A DNA stretch of 52,199 bases from IMG/VR virus record IMGVR_UViG_3300008108_004406, positions 1 through 52,199 of that record; one strand, 5' to 3'. Numbering within the stretch: position 1 is the stretch's first letter; the number at the start of each line of letters is the position of its first letter. Source of the stretch: a virus. Under the pieces are notes generated by a model, which was not told the origin of the DNA, did not search any database, and saw nothing but the letters and a program-made list of their open reading frames with translations. Below, piece after piece: positions 25,209 through 33,812 of this stretch. The translations under genes were made by a program, and so were the position numbers.

Positions 25209-26662
25209 TGAAAGGTGCTGAAAATAAAAAATTAGCAATAATTGTACCATATACCGAAAATAGGTTGGATGAAATGTATAAATTCTCCGGCCATATGGAA
25301 TATTTCTTAGAAGATAAAATGGATTATACTATTCATTTTATGAACCAAAAATATGCAGATTTATATTTTAATTATGGTAAATTATGTAACATCGGATTCG
25401 ATTTAGCAAAAGATGATAATGACTATTTCATATTTCACGATATAGATGTTTTACCGAAAGACGAAAGATGTGATTATTGGTATTCGGATAAACCAACGCA
25501 TTTGTGTTCAAATTTAAGACCTTATGCCGATTGGATTGGAGGAGCATTTAAAATAAATAAACAACAATTCCAAAAAATTAATGGATTTAGTAATGATTAT
25601 TGGGGTGGAGCATTTCATTGGAATGATTTACATTATCGATTAAATAAAAAAGGATACCTAACTCTCAATAAGTTCTTTACTAAAAATTTATATAAACCAC
25701 ACATACTAACAGATAGTAAGTTAGCTAATAGAGAAATTAAAAAAACAATATATCCATTGTTGTGTAGCGATAATACATGTGGTGTAATTAAATCCAATAA
25801 AGTTACCAATTTAACATTTAACGATTCATTTACAATATCGGTAAATGCATATATAAATGATGACCAAATTCAAAATGCCTGCATTGTTGGGAAAAAAGGA
25901 TATGATATTGGATTATTTGTGATGAAGAATGAAGCCATAGTTGCTCAAATTTGGAATGATAAAAAAGAATTACATCAAATATGGTTTCCACATAGAAACT
26001 ATTGTAACGAATGGGTTAATATTGGATTAACCATCGATTTAAATAATTCGGAAATGGTTTTATATTTGAATGGAAAAGATGTTAGTAGAGTAAATATATC
26101 ACCAAATATATTGGATACATCAATGAGTGATGTTTGGGTTGGTAGTTTAGAATATAAAAACAATTTAAGAGGAAAAATATCAGAACTACTAATATTTGAT
26201 TACGCACTAAAAGAATCAGAAATTCAAAAAATATATGTAGATGGGTACAAAGAAAAAAGTACAACGTTTGAACCTGTAATCAATATACCATTTGATAAAA
26301 GATTCGGAGATTTCTATGTAGATATTTCTAAGAAATCAAAAAGTAATTTAAGGGGAATATCAACCGGATTGATTTCAGAGATAGAAAAAGAAGATATAAA
26401 CGTATCATATAAATTTCCAATGCCCGAAGAATCCCCAGGATATTTTGAAATTTTGGAAAATTCAAAAAAATTCCTTAAATTAGAGAATTATAAGTGGGAT
26501 GAAAAAGATGAAAACTTTATAGAGAATGAAAATATATTCTTTTATGAAATTGCATCTGGCGTATTAAATACTGATAATTTTGGGTTAAATACTTTATCGT
26601 ATGACCTAAAGGAAACTAAAAAAATAAAAGAAAACATATTCATACATTCAATTAAAATTTAA
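25208..26662 (+). CDS. GT7 galactosyltransferase-like protein with nested LamG domain (degenerate site)
   Basis: This 484-aa protein is the first of three related proteins. Residues 10-165 follow the beta-1,4-galactosyltransferase (GT7) pattern: IIVPYTENRLDE, FNYGKLCNIGFD, FHDIDVLP (D78, D80), WIGGAF and INGFSNDYWGGAF. Where active relatives have WGWG-x-EDDDL, this protein has HWNDL (about 137-141), so the catalytic acidic pair is mostly missing. A LamG/concanavalin-like domain follows (about residues 190-340, with ISELLIFDYALKESEIQKIY at its end). A C-terminal piece (FGLNTLSYDL) corresponds to the DGLNSL-x-Y end of GT7, so the lectin domain appears inserted in the fold. It may be a non-catalytic, sugar-binding partner of the two intact copies. 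Confidence 0.75.
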   Translation: MKGAENKKLAIIVPYTENRLDEMYKFSGHMEYFLEDKMDYTIHFMNQKYADLYFNYGKLCNIGFDLAKDDNDYFIFHDIDVLPKDERCDYWYSDKPTHLCSNLRPYADWIGGAFKINKQQFQKINGFSNDYWGGAFHWNDLHYRLNKKGYLTLNKFFTKNLYKPHILTDSKLANREIKKTIYPLLCSDNTCGVIKSNKVTNLTFNDSFTISVNAYINDDQIQNACIVGKKGYDIGLFVMKNEAIVAQIWNDKKELHQIWFPHRNYCNEWVNIGLTIDLNNSEMVLYLNGKDVSRVNISPNILDTSMSDVWVGSLEYKNNLRGKISELLIFDYALKESEIQKIYVDGYKEKSTTFEPVINIPFDKRFGDFYVDISKKSKSNLRGISTGLISEIEKEDINVSYKFPMPEESPGYFEILENSKKFLKLENYKWDEKDENFIENENIFFYEIASGVLNTDNFGLNTLSYDLKETKKIKENIFIHSIKI

Positions 26663-26666
26663 TAAT

Positions 26667-26987
26667 ATGGCTACAAGTAAAAAAGAAGATGTAAAACAAG
26701 AACAAACCCCGCAACCTACCAATTTAGAATTAGTTGTGTTAGAAACCAGAAAAGTGAAAGCAATGGAAAAGATTGCAAATTCATTAGATGCGTTAACTAT
26801 TTGGTTTGAAGAAATTGATAAAAAAGATTGGAGTGAGAGAATTGCATACTATTTGTATGAGTTTCACAATTTAGCAAAAGCTAGAAGTAATGGCGGGGAT
26901 GAAGATACAGCAGAAGTAACTCAATCCGAATCAAATCCAATGCCTGTTAGAAAGGTAAGACCAAAAAAAGATATAGAAACAGTCTAA
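26667..26987 (+). CDS. Small helical protein between galactosyltransferases
   Basis: This 106-aa protein lies 4 bp after the first GT7-like gene and 8 bp before the second. Residues 18-75 are predicted helical and amphipathic (LELVVLETRKVKAMEKIANS, then LDALTIWFEEIDKKDWSERI). The N-terminus is Lys/Gln/Pro-rich, and the C-terminus is acidic then basic (RKVRPKKDIETV). I recognise no family and see no membrane segment. The placement suggests a small adaptor or scaffold for the transferases; this is a guess from context. Confidence 0.6.
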   Translation: MATSKKEDVKQEQTPQPTNLELVVLETRKVKAMEKIANSLDALTIWFEEIDKKDWSERIAYYLYEFHNLAKARSNGGDEDTAEVTQSESNPMPVRKVRPKKDIETV

Positions 26988-26995
26988 ATTAAAAT

Positions 26996-28423
26996 ATGAA
27001 ATTAGGAGTTATAGTTCCATATAGAGATAGACAAGAACATTTGGAAAAATTTATAAAGCAAATGCCTTCCTATCTTTCGAACAATGATATAGAATACGAA
27101 TTAATAGTCGTAGAGCAATCTGATAAAAAACCATTTAATAGAGGAAAATTATTAAATATAGGCTTTTTAGAAGCTAAAAAATTAGATTGTAATTACGTTG
27201 TATTTCACGATGTGGATATGATTCCGATTGATGTTGATTATTCATATTCAGATATACCACTACATCTTGCTACCGAATTTGAATTAGAAAACGATAAATC
27301 AAAAAATTTATCATTTGAAGATTATTTTGGTGGTGTAACTATGTTTTCAAATGAAGCATTTGAAAAAATAAATGGTTATTCTAATTTATATTGGGGATGG
27401 GGGTTTGAAGATGATGATTTATTATTTAGAAGTAAAAACGAAAATCTACCATTAGATACTACAATCATTGGAAAAAATGATGTAAAAAATGTATATGGAT
27501 TGTACTTCGATGGTTCGCAATCTCATATTAAAATAGAGAAAAAAGATTTATTAGATTTTTCAAAAAACAGAACCATATTAATAAGTTTTAAGCCAGATGA
27601 TTTGGTTTCAAATCCAAATTTGGAATATGATGATTTTACGGTATTTTCTATACCGGGATACGATACAAATATTTCTTTTAATTCTTTTAGAAGATATAAA
27701 GTAGATGTTTGGGATGATAAAAATAAATGTATCTCAATAAATTCGGAAATACTTACAAACCATTTTACACAAATAGCTTTAGTAATAAATGCTGAAGAAA
27801 AAACAATTTCTTTTTATAAAGATGGTGAGTTAGTTGGTAGAGATTATTACAAAGGAAAATTAAAAGATTATTCTAAGGAGCAGCATTTTTATTTAGGAGT
27901 AGGAGACCCGAAAAGAAGTAATCCAAATTATTTTTCAGGAACAATTTCCGAATTTGCAATATTCAACGATATATTGAGTCCTAAAGAAATTCAAACATTA
28001 TCAGAAACGGCTTTAGAAAATTCTTTATTAGAAAATTTTAGAGGCTACAATTCCGCTGAAAATTTAATGCTCTATTATGATTCAAAATTTGTTAGAAACA
28101 ATTACATAATGGACTTAACTTTTAATAAAAATGATGGACAAGTATTTAATTCTCATTTTATTAAATCAACAGAATCATTGGGTAAAATGATAGATGTTCC
28201 ATATAGACGTGTTGGATTATTTAAACTATTATCACATAAGACAAATAGTTGGGATGGTGGTAGATGGGTTCATAATGAAACCCGTATAAATCAGATAAAA
28301 TTCTTAAATGAAATAAAGCAAGATTTATATGATACAAAAAAGGATGGATTAAATAGCTGTATGTATCAGATTATTGGTAATTCACATATACAAAAGTATC
28401 ATCATTTATCTGTATTAATTTAG
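26996..28423 (+). CDS. GT7 beta-1,4-galactosyltransferase-like, LamG domain nested in catalytic fold
   Basis: This 475-aa protein has an intact GT7 active-site set: GVIVPYRDRQEHL, FNRGKLLNIGF, FHDVDMIP (D72, D74), YFGGVTMF and YWGWGFEDDDL (E138, D139-D141). The order matches vertebrate and bacterial beta-1,4-galactosyltransferases. After EDDDL comes a LamG-like domain (about 160-340: YGLYFDGSQSHIKIEKKDL to ISEFAIFNDILSPKEIQTL). Then the rest of the transferase resumes, with VPYRRVGLFKLLSHKTNSW, RINQIKFLNEIKQDLY and DGLNSCMYQI (D450). The nested lectin domain may hold the growing glycan. The natural donor is probably UDP-Gal or UDP-GalNAc by family; the acceptor is unknown. Confidence 0.82.
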   Translation: MKLGVIVPYRDRQEHLEKFIKQMPSYLSNNDIEYELIVVEQSDKKPFNRGKLLNIGFLEAKKLDCNYVVFHDVDMIPIDVDYSYSDIPLHLATEFELENDKSKNLSFEDYFGGVTMFSNEAFEKINGYSNLYWGWGFEDDDLLFRSKNENLPLDTTIIGKNDVKNVYGLYFDGSQSHIKIEKKDLLDFSKNRTILISFKPDDLVSNPNLEYDDFTVFSIPGYDTNISFNSFRRYKVDVWDDKNKCISINSEILTNHFTQIALVINAEEKTISFYKDGELVGRDYYKGKLKDYSKEQHFYLGVGDPKRSNPNYFSGTISEFAIFNDILSPKEIQTLSETALENSLLENFRGYNSAENLMLYYDSKFVRNNYIMDLTFNKNDGQVFNSHFIKSTESLGKMIDVPYRRVGLFKLLSHKTNSWDGGRWVHNETRINQIKFLNEIKQDLYDTKKDGLNSCMYQIIGNSHIQKYHHLSVLI

Positions 28424-28426
28424 TAT

Positions 28427-29899
28427 ATGGCACATAAGTTAGGAGTATGCGTACCATACAGAAATAGAGAAGCTCATATGAATGAGTTTGTTCCTAAAGT
28501 ATCTAAATTCTTAGATGATAGAGGAATAAACCATACCATATATTTAGCACATCAATGTGATGAACATCTTTTTAATAGGGGATTGATGAAAAATGTTGCT
28601 GCTAAATACGCATTTGAAGATGGGTGTGATTACATTGTATGGCATGATATTGATATGGTGCCAGAAGATGAGAGTTGCGATTATTCGTACAATTCGGATA
28701 ATCCAAAACACTTAGCAGTTCGTATTTCACAATCCGACTATGGATTAAAATATTATGAATATTTTGGTGGTGCAGTTTTATTTACAAAAGAACAAGTCCT
28801 AAAAACCAATGGTTATTCAAATGATTATTGGGATTGGGGTATGGAGGATGATGATTTATTTTGGAGATGTGTAAAAGAAGGAATGGCTGATAGGCAGTTT
28901 ATAGAGTTTGATAAAACAAAAACTGCTGCTATTTTTGATGGTAAAACATCTATGATTAAAATACCATGCAATGAAGATATGCGATTTGCAATAAGTAGTT
29001 CTCATACAATATCAATATTAGTAAAGGCTGACCAGCAGATTGAAAAAGTACCCATTTGGTTGATAGGAGATGAAAATAGAAAGTTTGTTGAATACCCCAT
29101 ATTTAGAAAGCCAGGTTACGATTGGGGTGTATCATTTAATAATAGCAGAGCTTATACAGCCATGCTATGGAACTCACATAAAGAACATTTATATCAATGG
29201 TTTAAACGATATGAAGGTGAGTGGAGTTGGCTAACAATGGTTGCAGATGATTATAACAAAAAAATGCACTTTTATCTAAATGGTAGAGAGAGTAGCGCAA
29301 GACATGGTACGGGTACAGAATCTCCACTAAGATACGAACATACTTTAAAAAGATATGGGAGCGAACCATTCTATATAGGATATACCCCATCGGTAGCTGG
29401 ATTTGAACCAAACGCCTTTTTTAAAGGCGAAATTGCAGATATTAAATTTTGGAACAGAGCTTTAGGTGAAGCTGAAATAGAATTATTACACAAACAATTC
29501 TCAACAAAGGGATTGTTATTACATTATAATTTTAAAGAATTTGATGAGATGGGTAGAGTTATAGACCAATCCGAATTAAATGATGGAATATGTAAAAATG
29601 TTTCATTTGAAGATAGAGATATAAAAATTTCTGATGTAATTTTACCATATAGACGAGATGGTAAATTTCTATGCTTACCGCATCAAACCGAAGGATTAAT
29701 TAATGTTGGTGGAATAGAAAAGTGGGCAAAAGGAGAAACCACAGCTGCAAACGAAAGAAGATATGTGTTAGAAATGCAGCAAGGTAAAATAGATTATAAA
29801 AACGATGGTATGAGTAATTTAGATGAAAAATTTAAATATCTAAATACACAAACTATATTTGATAAACATAAGATGATTAACGTTCATTGTATAAAATAA
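28427..29899 (+). CDS. GT7 galactosyltransferase-like with nested LamG domain (second intact copy)
   Basis: This 490-aa paralogue lies 3 bp after the previous gene. The catalytic motifs are present: GVCVPYRNREAHMNEF, LFNRGLMKNVA, WHDIDMVP (D74, D76), YFGGAVLF and YWDWGMEDDDL (E140, D141-D143). A LamG-like domain (about 165-345, ending IADIKFWNRALGEAEIELL) is again placed between EDDDL and the C-terminal transferase segment, ILPYRRDGKFLCL then NDGMSNLDEKF (D460). The middle domain differs from that of the previous gene, which suggests old duplication or module exchange. Three such genes in 4.7 kb imply several different acceptors or sequential additions. Confidence 0.8.
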   Translation: MAHKLGVCVPYRNREAHMNEFVPKVSKFLDDRGINHTIYLAHQCDEHLFNRGLMKNVAAKYAFEDGCDYIVWHDIDMVPEDESCDYSYNSDNPKHLAVRISQSDYGLKYYEYFGGAVLFTKEQVLKTNGYSNDYWDWGMEDDDLFWRCVKEGMADRQFIEFDKTKTAAIFDGKTSMIKIPCNEDMRFAISSSHTISILVKADQQIEKVPIWLIGDENRKFVEYPIFRKPGYDWGVSFNNSRAYTAMLWNSHKEHLYQWFKRYEGEWSWLTMVADDYNKKMHFYLNGRESSARHGTGTESPLRYEHTLKRYGSEPFYIGYTPSVAGFEPNAFFKGEIADIKFWNRALGEAEIELLHKQFSTKGLLLHYNFKEFDEMGRVIDQSELNDGICKNVSFEDRDIKISDVILPYRRDGKFLCLPHQTEGLINVGGIEKWAKGETTAANERRYVLEMQQGKIDYKNDGMSNLDEKFKYLNTQTIFDKHKMINVHCIK

Positions 29900-29903
29900 T
29901 AAA

Positions 29904-31322
29904 ATGGCAGAAGATAAAATTATAAAAGGAGAAAATCCACTGTATGTTCAGGTAAAAAACGAATTAGATTCCATCGGACATGGTATGTGTTTGGCAAAGT
30001 GGACACAAGTAACTATGCAATTACAAAGTGGACATAACCATTCCTGCCATCACCCCGCTACTCATAAAATTTCAGAACAAGAAATAGCAAGAAATCCATC
30101 TGCACTTCATAATACTCGTTTCAAAAAACTAAAAAGAAAAGAAATGTTAAGTGGAGCAAGGCCTGCTGAATGTGATTATTGTTGGAATGTGGAAGATAAT
30201 TCGGATAGATTTAGTGATAGAATATTTAAATCATCTGAAAGTTGGAGTTGGGAACATAAAGAAGAAATTTTTAATTCAGATTGGAGAGATGATTATAATC
30301 CAAAATATGTTGAAGTTGCATTTTCAAATGTTTGTAATTTCAAATGCTCATATTGTGGACCATCATTCAGTACAACTTGGATGGAAGAAATTGAGCAATT
30401 CGGTGGATTTCCAACTACTGATAATTTCAACGATATTACTTGGATGAAGCGTGAAGATAAAATGCCTATTCCACAAAGACAGCATAATCCATATGTAGAA
30501 GCATTTTGGAAATGGTGGCCAGAGTTATATAGAGATTTACACACCTTCAGAATCACCGGAGGTGAGCCATTATTATCAAAAGATACTTGGAGTGTTTTGG
30601 ATTACATTATTAGTGAAAAGAATCCAAATAGAAATCTTAAATTAGCAATTAATTCGAATTTAGGTGTACCTGATGCGTTGATTGATAAATTGATTGAAAA
30701 AATAAAGAAAATTGAAGATGAAGGTAGAGTTAAAGAATTGATTCTATTTACATCCGCTGATACTTGGGGACAACAAGCTGAATACATTCGAACTGGTTTA
30801 GAATTTAATCGTTTTTGGGATAATATTAATAAAATTCTTTTAAACTGTCCGAAGATAGTTGTAACCTTTATGGTTACATATAATGCTTTATCCGTTTTTA
30901 ATTATGATAAATTGATAAAAGAAATTTATAAATTAAAAGAAACATATGCAAGTCCATATCGTTATTGGAATTCGGCAACTTTCTTAGATTCATCATATCT
31001 ACGATACCCACTACATCAAACGGTTCAAGTGTTACCACATCAGTTTTCAGAAAAAATAATGAACCAAGCTAAATTGGCAACATTCTTTTCAACCCCATCT
31101 TTTAATTCTACTCAAATTGGATATTCAGATGTTGAGGTTCAAAAGATTAAAAGAATTTACGATTGGATGCTAGCACCAAAAGATTCGATGCAGCAAATGA
31201 AAAATAGACATAACTTCTTTAAATATTTTAGTGAACATGATAAACGCAGAGGTACTGATTTCATTAAAACGTTTCCGGAATTAGAAGAATTTTATCACTT
31301 TTGTTCAACTATTACAATATGA
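29904..31322 (+). CDS. Radical-SAM protein with auxiliary-cluster (twitch/SPASM-like) cysteines
   Basis: This 472-aa protein has the radical-SAM cluster motif CNFKCSYC (C144, C148, C151) and the downstream FRITGGEPLL motif (GGE binds SAM). The N-terminal 100 residues carry further conserved-looking Cys/His (MCLAKW, HNHSCHHP, ECDYCW) that could ligate auxiliary iron-sulfur clusters, as in twitch-domain radical-SAM proteins. The substrate is unknown. In a glycan cluster it could modify a sugar, or install a modification on the protein that receives the glycan. It is followed by an ATGA overlap with a free-standing LamG-like gene, which may serve as its substrate-binding partner. Confidence 0.85.
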   Translation: MAEDKIIKGENPLYVQVKNELDSIGHGMCLAKWTQVTMQLQSGHNHSCHHPATHKISEQEIARNPSALHNTRFKKLKRKEMLSGARPAECDYCWNVEDNSDRFSDRIFKSSESWSWEHKEEIFNSDWRDDYNPKYVEVAFSNVCNFKCSYCGPSFSTTWMEEIEQFGGFPTTDNFNDITWMKREDKMPIPQRQHNPYVEAFWKWWPELYRDLHTFRITGGEPLLSKDTWSVLDYIISEKNPNRNLKLAINSNLGVPDALIDKLIEKIKKIEDEGRVKELILFTSADTWGQQAEYIRTGLEFNRFWDNINKILLNCPKIVVTFMVTYNALSVFNYDKLIKEIYKLKETYASPYRYWNSATFLDSSYLRYPLHQTVQVLPHQFSEKIMNQAKLATFFSTPSFNSTQIGYSDVEVQKIKRIYDWMLAPKDSMQQMKNRHNFFKYFSEHDKRRGTDFIKTFPELEEFYHFCSTITI

Positions 31323-32068
31323 GTTTAAAAATAAACGCAGAAAATTTATATTTGGTACTCCCATCAAATGTATCATTTAAAGAATCTAATATAGGTGATT
31401 CTATGGAAAACGATTTTACTTTATTTGCTAGAGTAAAAATTGATAAAGAAACTTTAACAGAAAACGAATCGTTTATTATTTCCAGAAGTGGAATGCATTC
31501 AGGCATATCTATATTTAAAAATCAGTTAGATAAAGTATTTTTACAATACACATATTGGTTTGAAAATGAAGAAGATGGAAGTAAATCGGTTAAGCAAGTT
31601 CAAATAGAACTAAAAGATTCAGATTTAGATGATTTTATAGATGTATATATGACAAACGATGATGCGAAAGCAAAAATATCTTGCTATCTTAACAATAACA
31701 TCGTTGGTAGTATAGTGTATTCAGGTCTTAATAAACTTTCCTATGTAGATGCTCCGTATTGGATAGGATGTGGTAGTATGTTTGGTGATGAAAACACTAG
31801 AGGTATAGGCGATTTTGAATATGATATTGTCTTTGCAATTAAGAAAAAATTATTAACGTTGGATGTTCAAGATATTTTAAAAAATTATGAAGCTAAGTAT
31901 AGTAGAAGAGCATTTGGAAATTATAAAATATTCAATCCAAATTGGGAATTAACCAAATACTTTGCTTTCTTTTGTAATTTTGAAATATCAAATAGATACA
32001 AACTTTGGAATTATGCATTTAATGGAAACTATCCACAAATCTATATTGATGGAAACGTATATTATTAA
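31319..32068 (+). CDS. Free-standing LamG/concanavalin-like protein
   Basis: I take ATG 31319, which overlaps the radical-SAM stop codon (ATGA), rather than a TTG at 31301; this gives 249 aa. The sequence has the strand pattern of LamG-like lectins: FTLFARVKIDKE, SFIISRSGMHSGISIF, VFLQYTYWF, KAKISCYLNNNIVGSI, YWIGCGSMF, and GDFEYDIVFAIKKKLLTL at the place of the usual domain end. It resembles the lectin modules nested in the galactosyltransferases but has no catalytic domain. It probably binds the glycan or a peptide acceptor. No secretion signal is visible. Confidence 0.6.
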   Translation: MSLKINAENLYLVLPSNVSFKESNIGDSMENDFTLFARVKIDKETLTENESFIISRSGMHSGISIFKNQLDKVFLQYTYWFENEEDGSKSVKQVQIELKDSDLDDFIDVYMTNDDAKAKISCYLNNNIVGSIVYSGLNKLSYVDAPYWIGCGSMFGDENTRGIGDFEYDIVFAIKKKLLTLDVQDILKNYEAKYSRRAFGNYKIFNPNWELTKYFAFFCNFEISNRYKLWNYAFNGNYPQIYIDGNVYY

Positions 32069-32071
32069 TAT

Positions 32072-33004
32072 ATGAGAATAGCAGTTTGTTTTAGTGGTCA
32101 ATGGAGAACCGGAAACTATTGTTATGAAAACTTAAAACAATTTTTTGGTATATTGTATCCATATTGCGATTTCTTTATTCACACTTGGGATATAAATAAA
32201 CAAAAGTGCTATAATTTATCCAATGTATTTTCAAAAGAAACAAAGTTAACATCGAATGATATCAATGAAATTAAAAATAAATACAACCCTAAAAAAATAA
32301 TAGTAGATGATTATCAAATTGCTTATAAAGAGTTAGTAAAATATGAACCTTTACTATATACAACTGTAAATATATTTGATATAGTTCAACCTCTATGGTA
32401 TTCTTTTTACAAAAGTATTCAGTTAAAAAATGAATATGAAATTGATAATGGATTTAAATATGATTATGTTATAAAATTAAGACCAGATATATTACTTCAT
32501 CCAAATAGACGATTAAGTCAAGATATAGAAATGTATAAAAATGAATTAGATTCGGGTGAATTTTATATAGAAAATTTGATAAGAGATTATTCTATTGATA
32601 CTCATACGATAGACGATGTTTATTTTTTATCAAATTCAGAAAGTATGAATATTGCATCTGAATACTATTTAAAATGGTTGGATTGGGGTATTGGAGATAG
32701 GACTAAACCATTTTATGGATTTATAAGACATTCTATATTACACAATTTAAAACTATTGCAATTTAAAAGGAGAGATTTAGGTGGCGAATCGGGCTATATA
32801 GTGTTAAGACCAGAATGTTTGGAATATAATGATAGTACCATTGATGGGTATCATAGATGTATTGGATGCGAAGACTACTACTATGGGAATCCTCAAAAAA
32901 ATCCGATAACTCCGGAGGGACATTATATAAATTTATTAAAAGATAGATATATTATTAATGATGATGTAGATAATTACATTGATGAATTAGTAGAAAAACA
33001 ATAA
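32072..33004 (+). CDS. SGQ-x-RT family putative glycosyltransferase (copy 1)
   Basis: This 310-aa protein is the first of five paralogues in the window. The family pattern is IAVCFSGQWRTG at the N-terminus, DFFIHTWD near residue 45, YDYVIKLRPDIL at about 130, and DDVYFLSNSESMNIA at about 185. The ARG-Pro-Asp segment could be the metal- or donor-binding loop of a GT-A-like enzyme; this is inference. I know such proteins mainly as unnamed genes in polysaccharide clusters and marine phages. Cys-rich spots near the end (HRCIGCEDYYYG) are peculiar to this copy. It lies 3 bp after the LamG-like gene. Confidence 0.6.
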   Translation: MRIAVCFSGQWRTGNYCYENLKQFFGILYPYCDFFIHTWDINKQKCYNLSNVFSKETKLTSNDINEIKNKYNPKKIIVDDYQIAYKELVKYEPLLYTTVNIFDIVQPLWYSFYKSIQLKNEYEIDNGFKYDYVIKLRPDILLHPNRRLSQDIEMYKNELDSGEFYIENLIRDYSIDTHTIDDVYFLSNSESMNIASEYYLKWLDWGIGDRTKPFYGFIRHSILHNLKLLQFKRRDLGGESGYIVLRPECLEYNDSTIDGYHRCIGCEDYYYGNPQKNPITPEGHYINLLKDRYIINDDVDNYIDELVEKQ

Positions 33005-33007
33005 AAA

Positions 33008-33811
33008 ATGAAATTAGCTGTTTGTTTAAGTGGACAATTAAGAACTTGGAAAGATTCCTACAAAAGTTGGGGATTATTCTTTGATGAACTTCAAAAATCA
33101 CCTATATTAGATGGTGAAGAATTAGAAGTTGATTACTTTGTACATACATGGGATTTTAATAGTACACCATTTGCGGTTTGGACAAAACAACAATGGGATG
33201 CTGGTAAATACCATTCAGGCTTTGAACAACCTCCAGCGGAAGGTGTTACAAAGGAAGAAATAGATGAATTTTTGGAAACTATAAAACCAAAACAACACAT
33301 CATTGAAAACATATTCAAAAGTACAAGTCGTAAAGAAGAATTAGATGCCAGAACTCAATGGAGATTGGGAGATTACACAAAGTGGTCACCAATAAGTTGG
33401 GCCGGTTCTCAACTATATGGAATTATGAGAGCAGCTGAAATGAAACGAAATTGGGAATTAGCTTATGGATTTGAATATGATATGGTGGTAAGAATGAGAA
33501 ATGATTTAAGTTTTGATTATTTAAATCGTATGATATTTGTTAACGATTTTGAAATGCCAAAAGAAAAAACATTATATTCGGTTCATAGTTTTAATACAGA
33601 ATACTTTCCACATGATGCGGTTGGTGATATATTTTTCTACGCAGATAGTTTTACATATGATATTATAGCAAACGCATACAATTATTTACCACAAATATCG
33701 CCTGATATATTTCCACCGGATGTTAAAGTTGAATCGATATTAGCATACTTAATACGAATATTTGATATTAAAAACGTAAGATTAAAAATTGACCCAGATA
33801 TAATAAGATAA
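33008..33811 (+). CDS. SGQ-x-RT family putative glycosyltransferase (copy 2)
   Basis: This 267-aa paralogue has LAVCLSGQLRTW, DYFVHTWDFN, YDMVVRMRNDLSF and GDIFFYADSFTYDII in the same order as its neighbours. It differs in the metal-loop-like motif (RNDLSF instead of RPDIL) and lacks the C-terminal tail of copies 1 and 3. A Trp-rich stretch (WRLGDYTKWSPISWAGSQLY) precedes the central motif and may form the acceptor pocket. It follows copy 1 by 3 bp and precedes copy 3 by 1 bp, so this trio was probably made by tandem duplication. Confidence 0.58.
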   Translation: MKLAVCLSGQLRTWKDSYKSWGLFFDELQKSPILDGEELEVDYFVHTWDFNSTPFAVWTKQQWDAGKYHSGFEQPPAEGVTKEEIDEFLETIKPKQHIIENIFKSTSRKEELDARTQWRLGDYTKWSPISWAGSQLYGIMRAAEMKRNWELAYGFEYDMVVRMRNDLSFDYLNRMIFVNDFEMPKEKTLYSVHSFNTEYFPHDAVGDIFFYADSFTYDIIANAYNYLPQISPDIFPPDVKVESILAYLIRIFDIKNVRLKIDPDIIR

Positions 33812-33812
33812 T

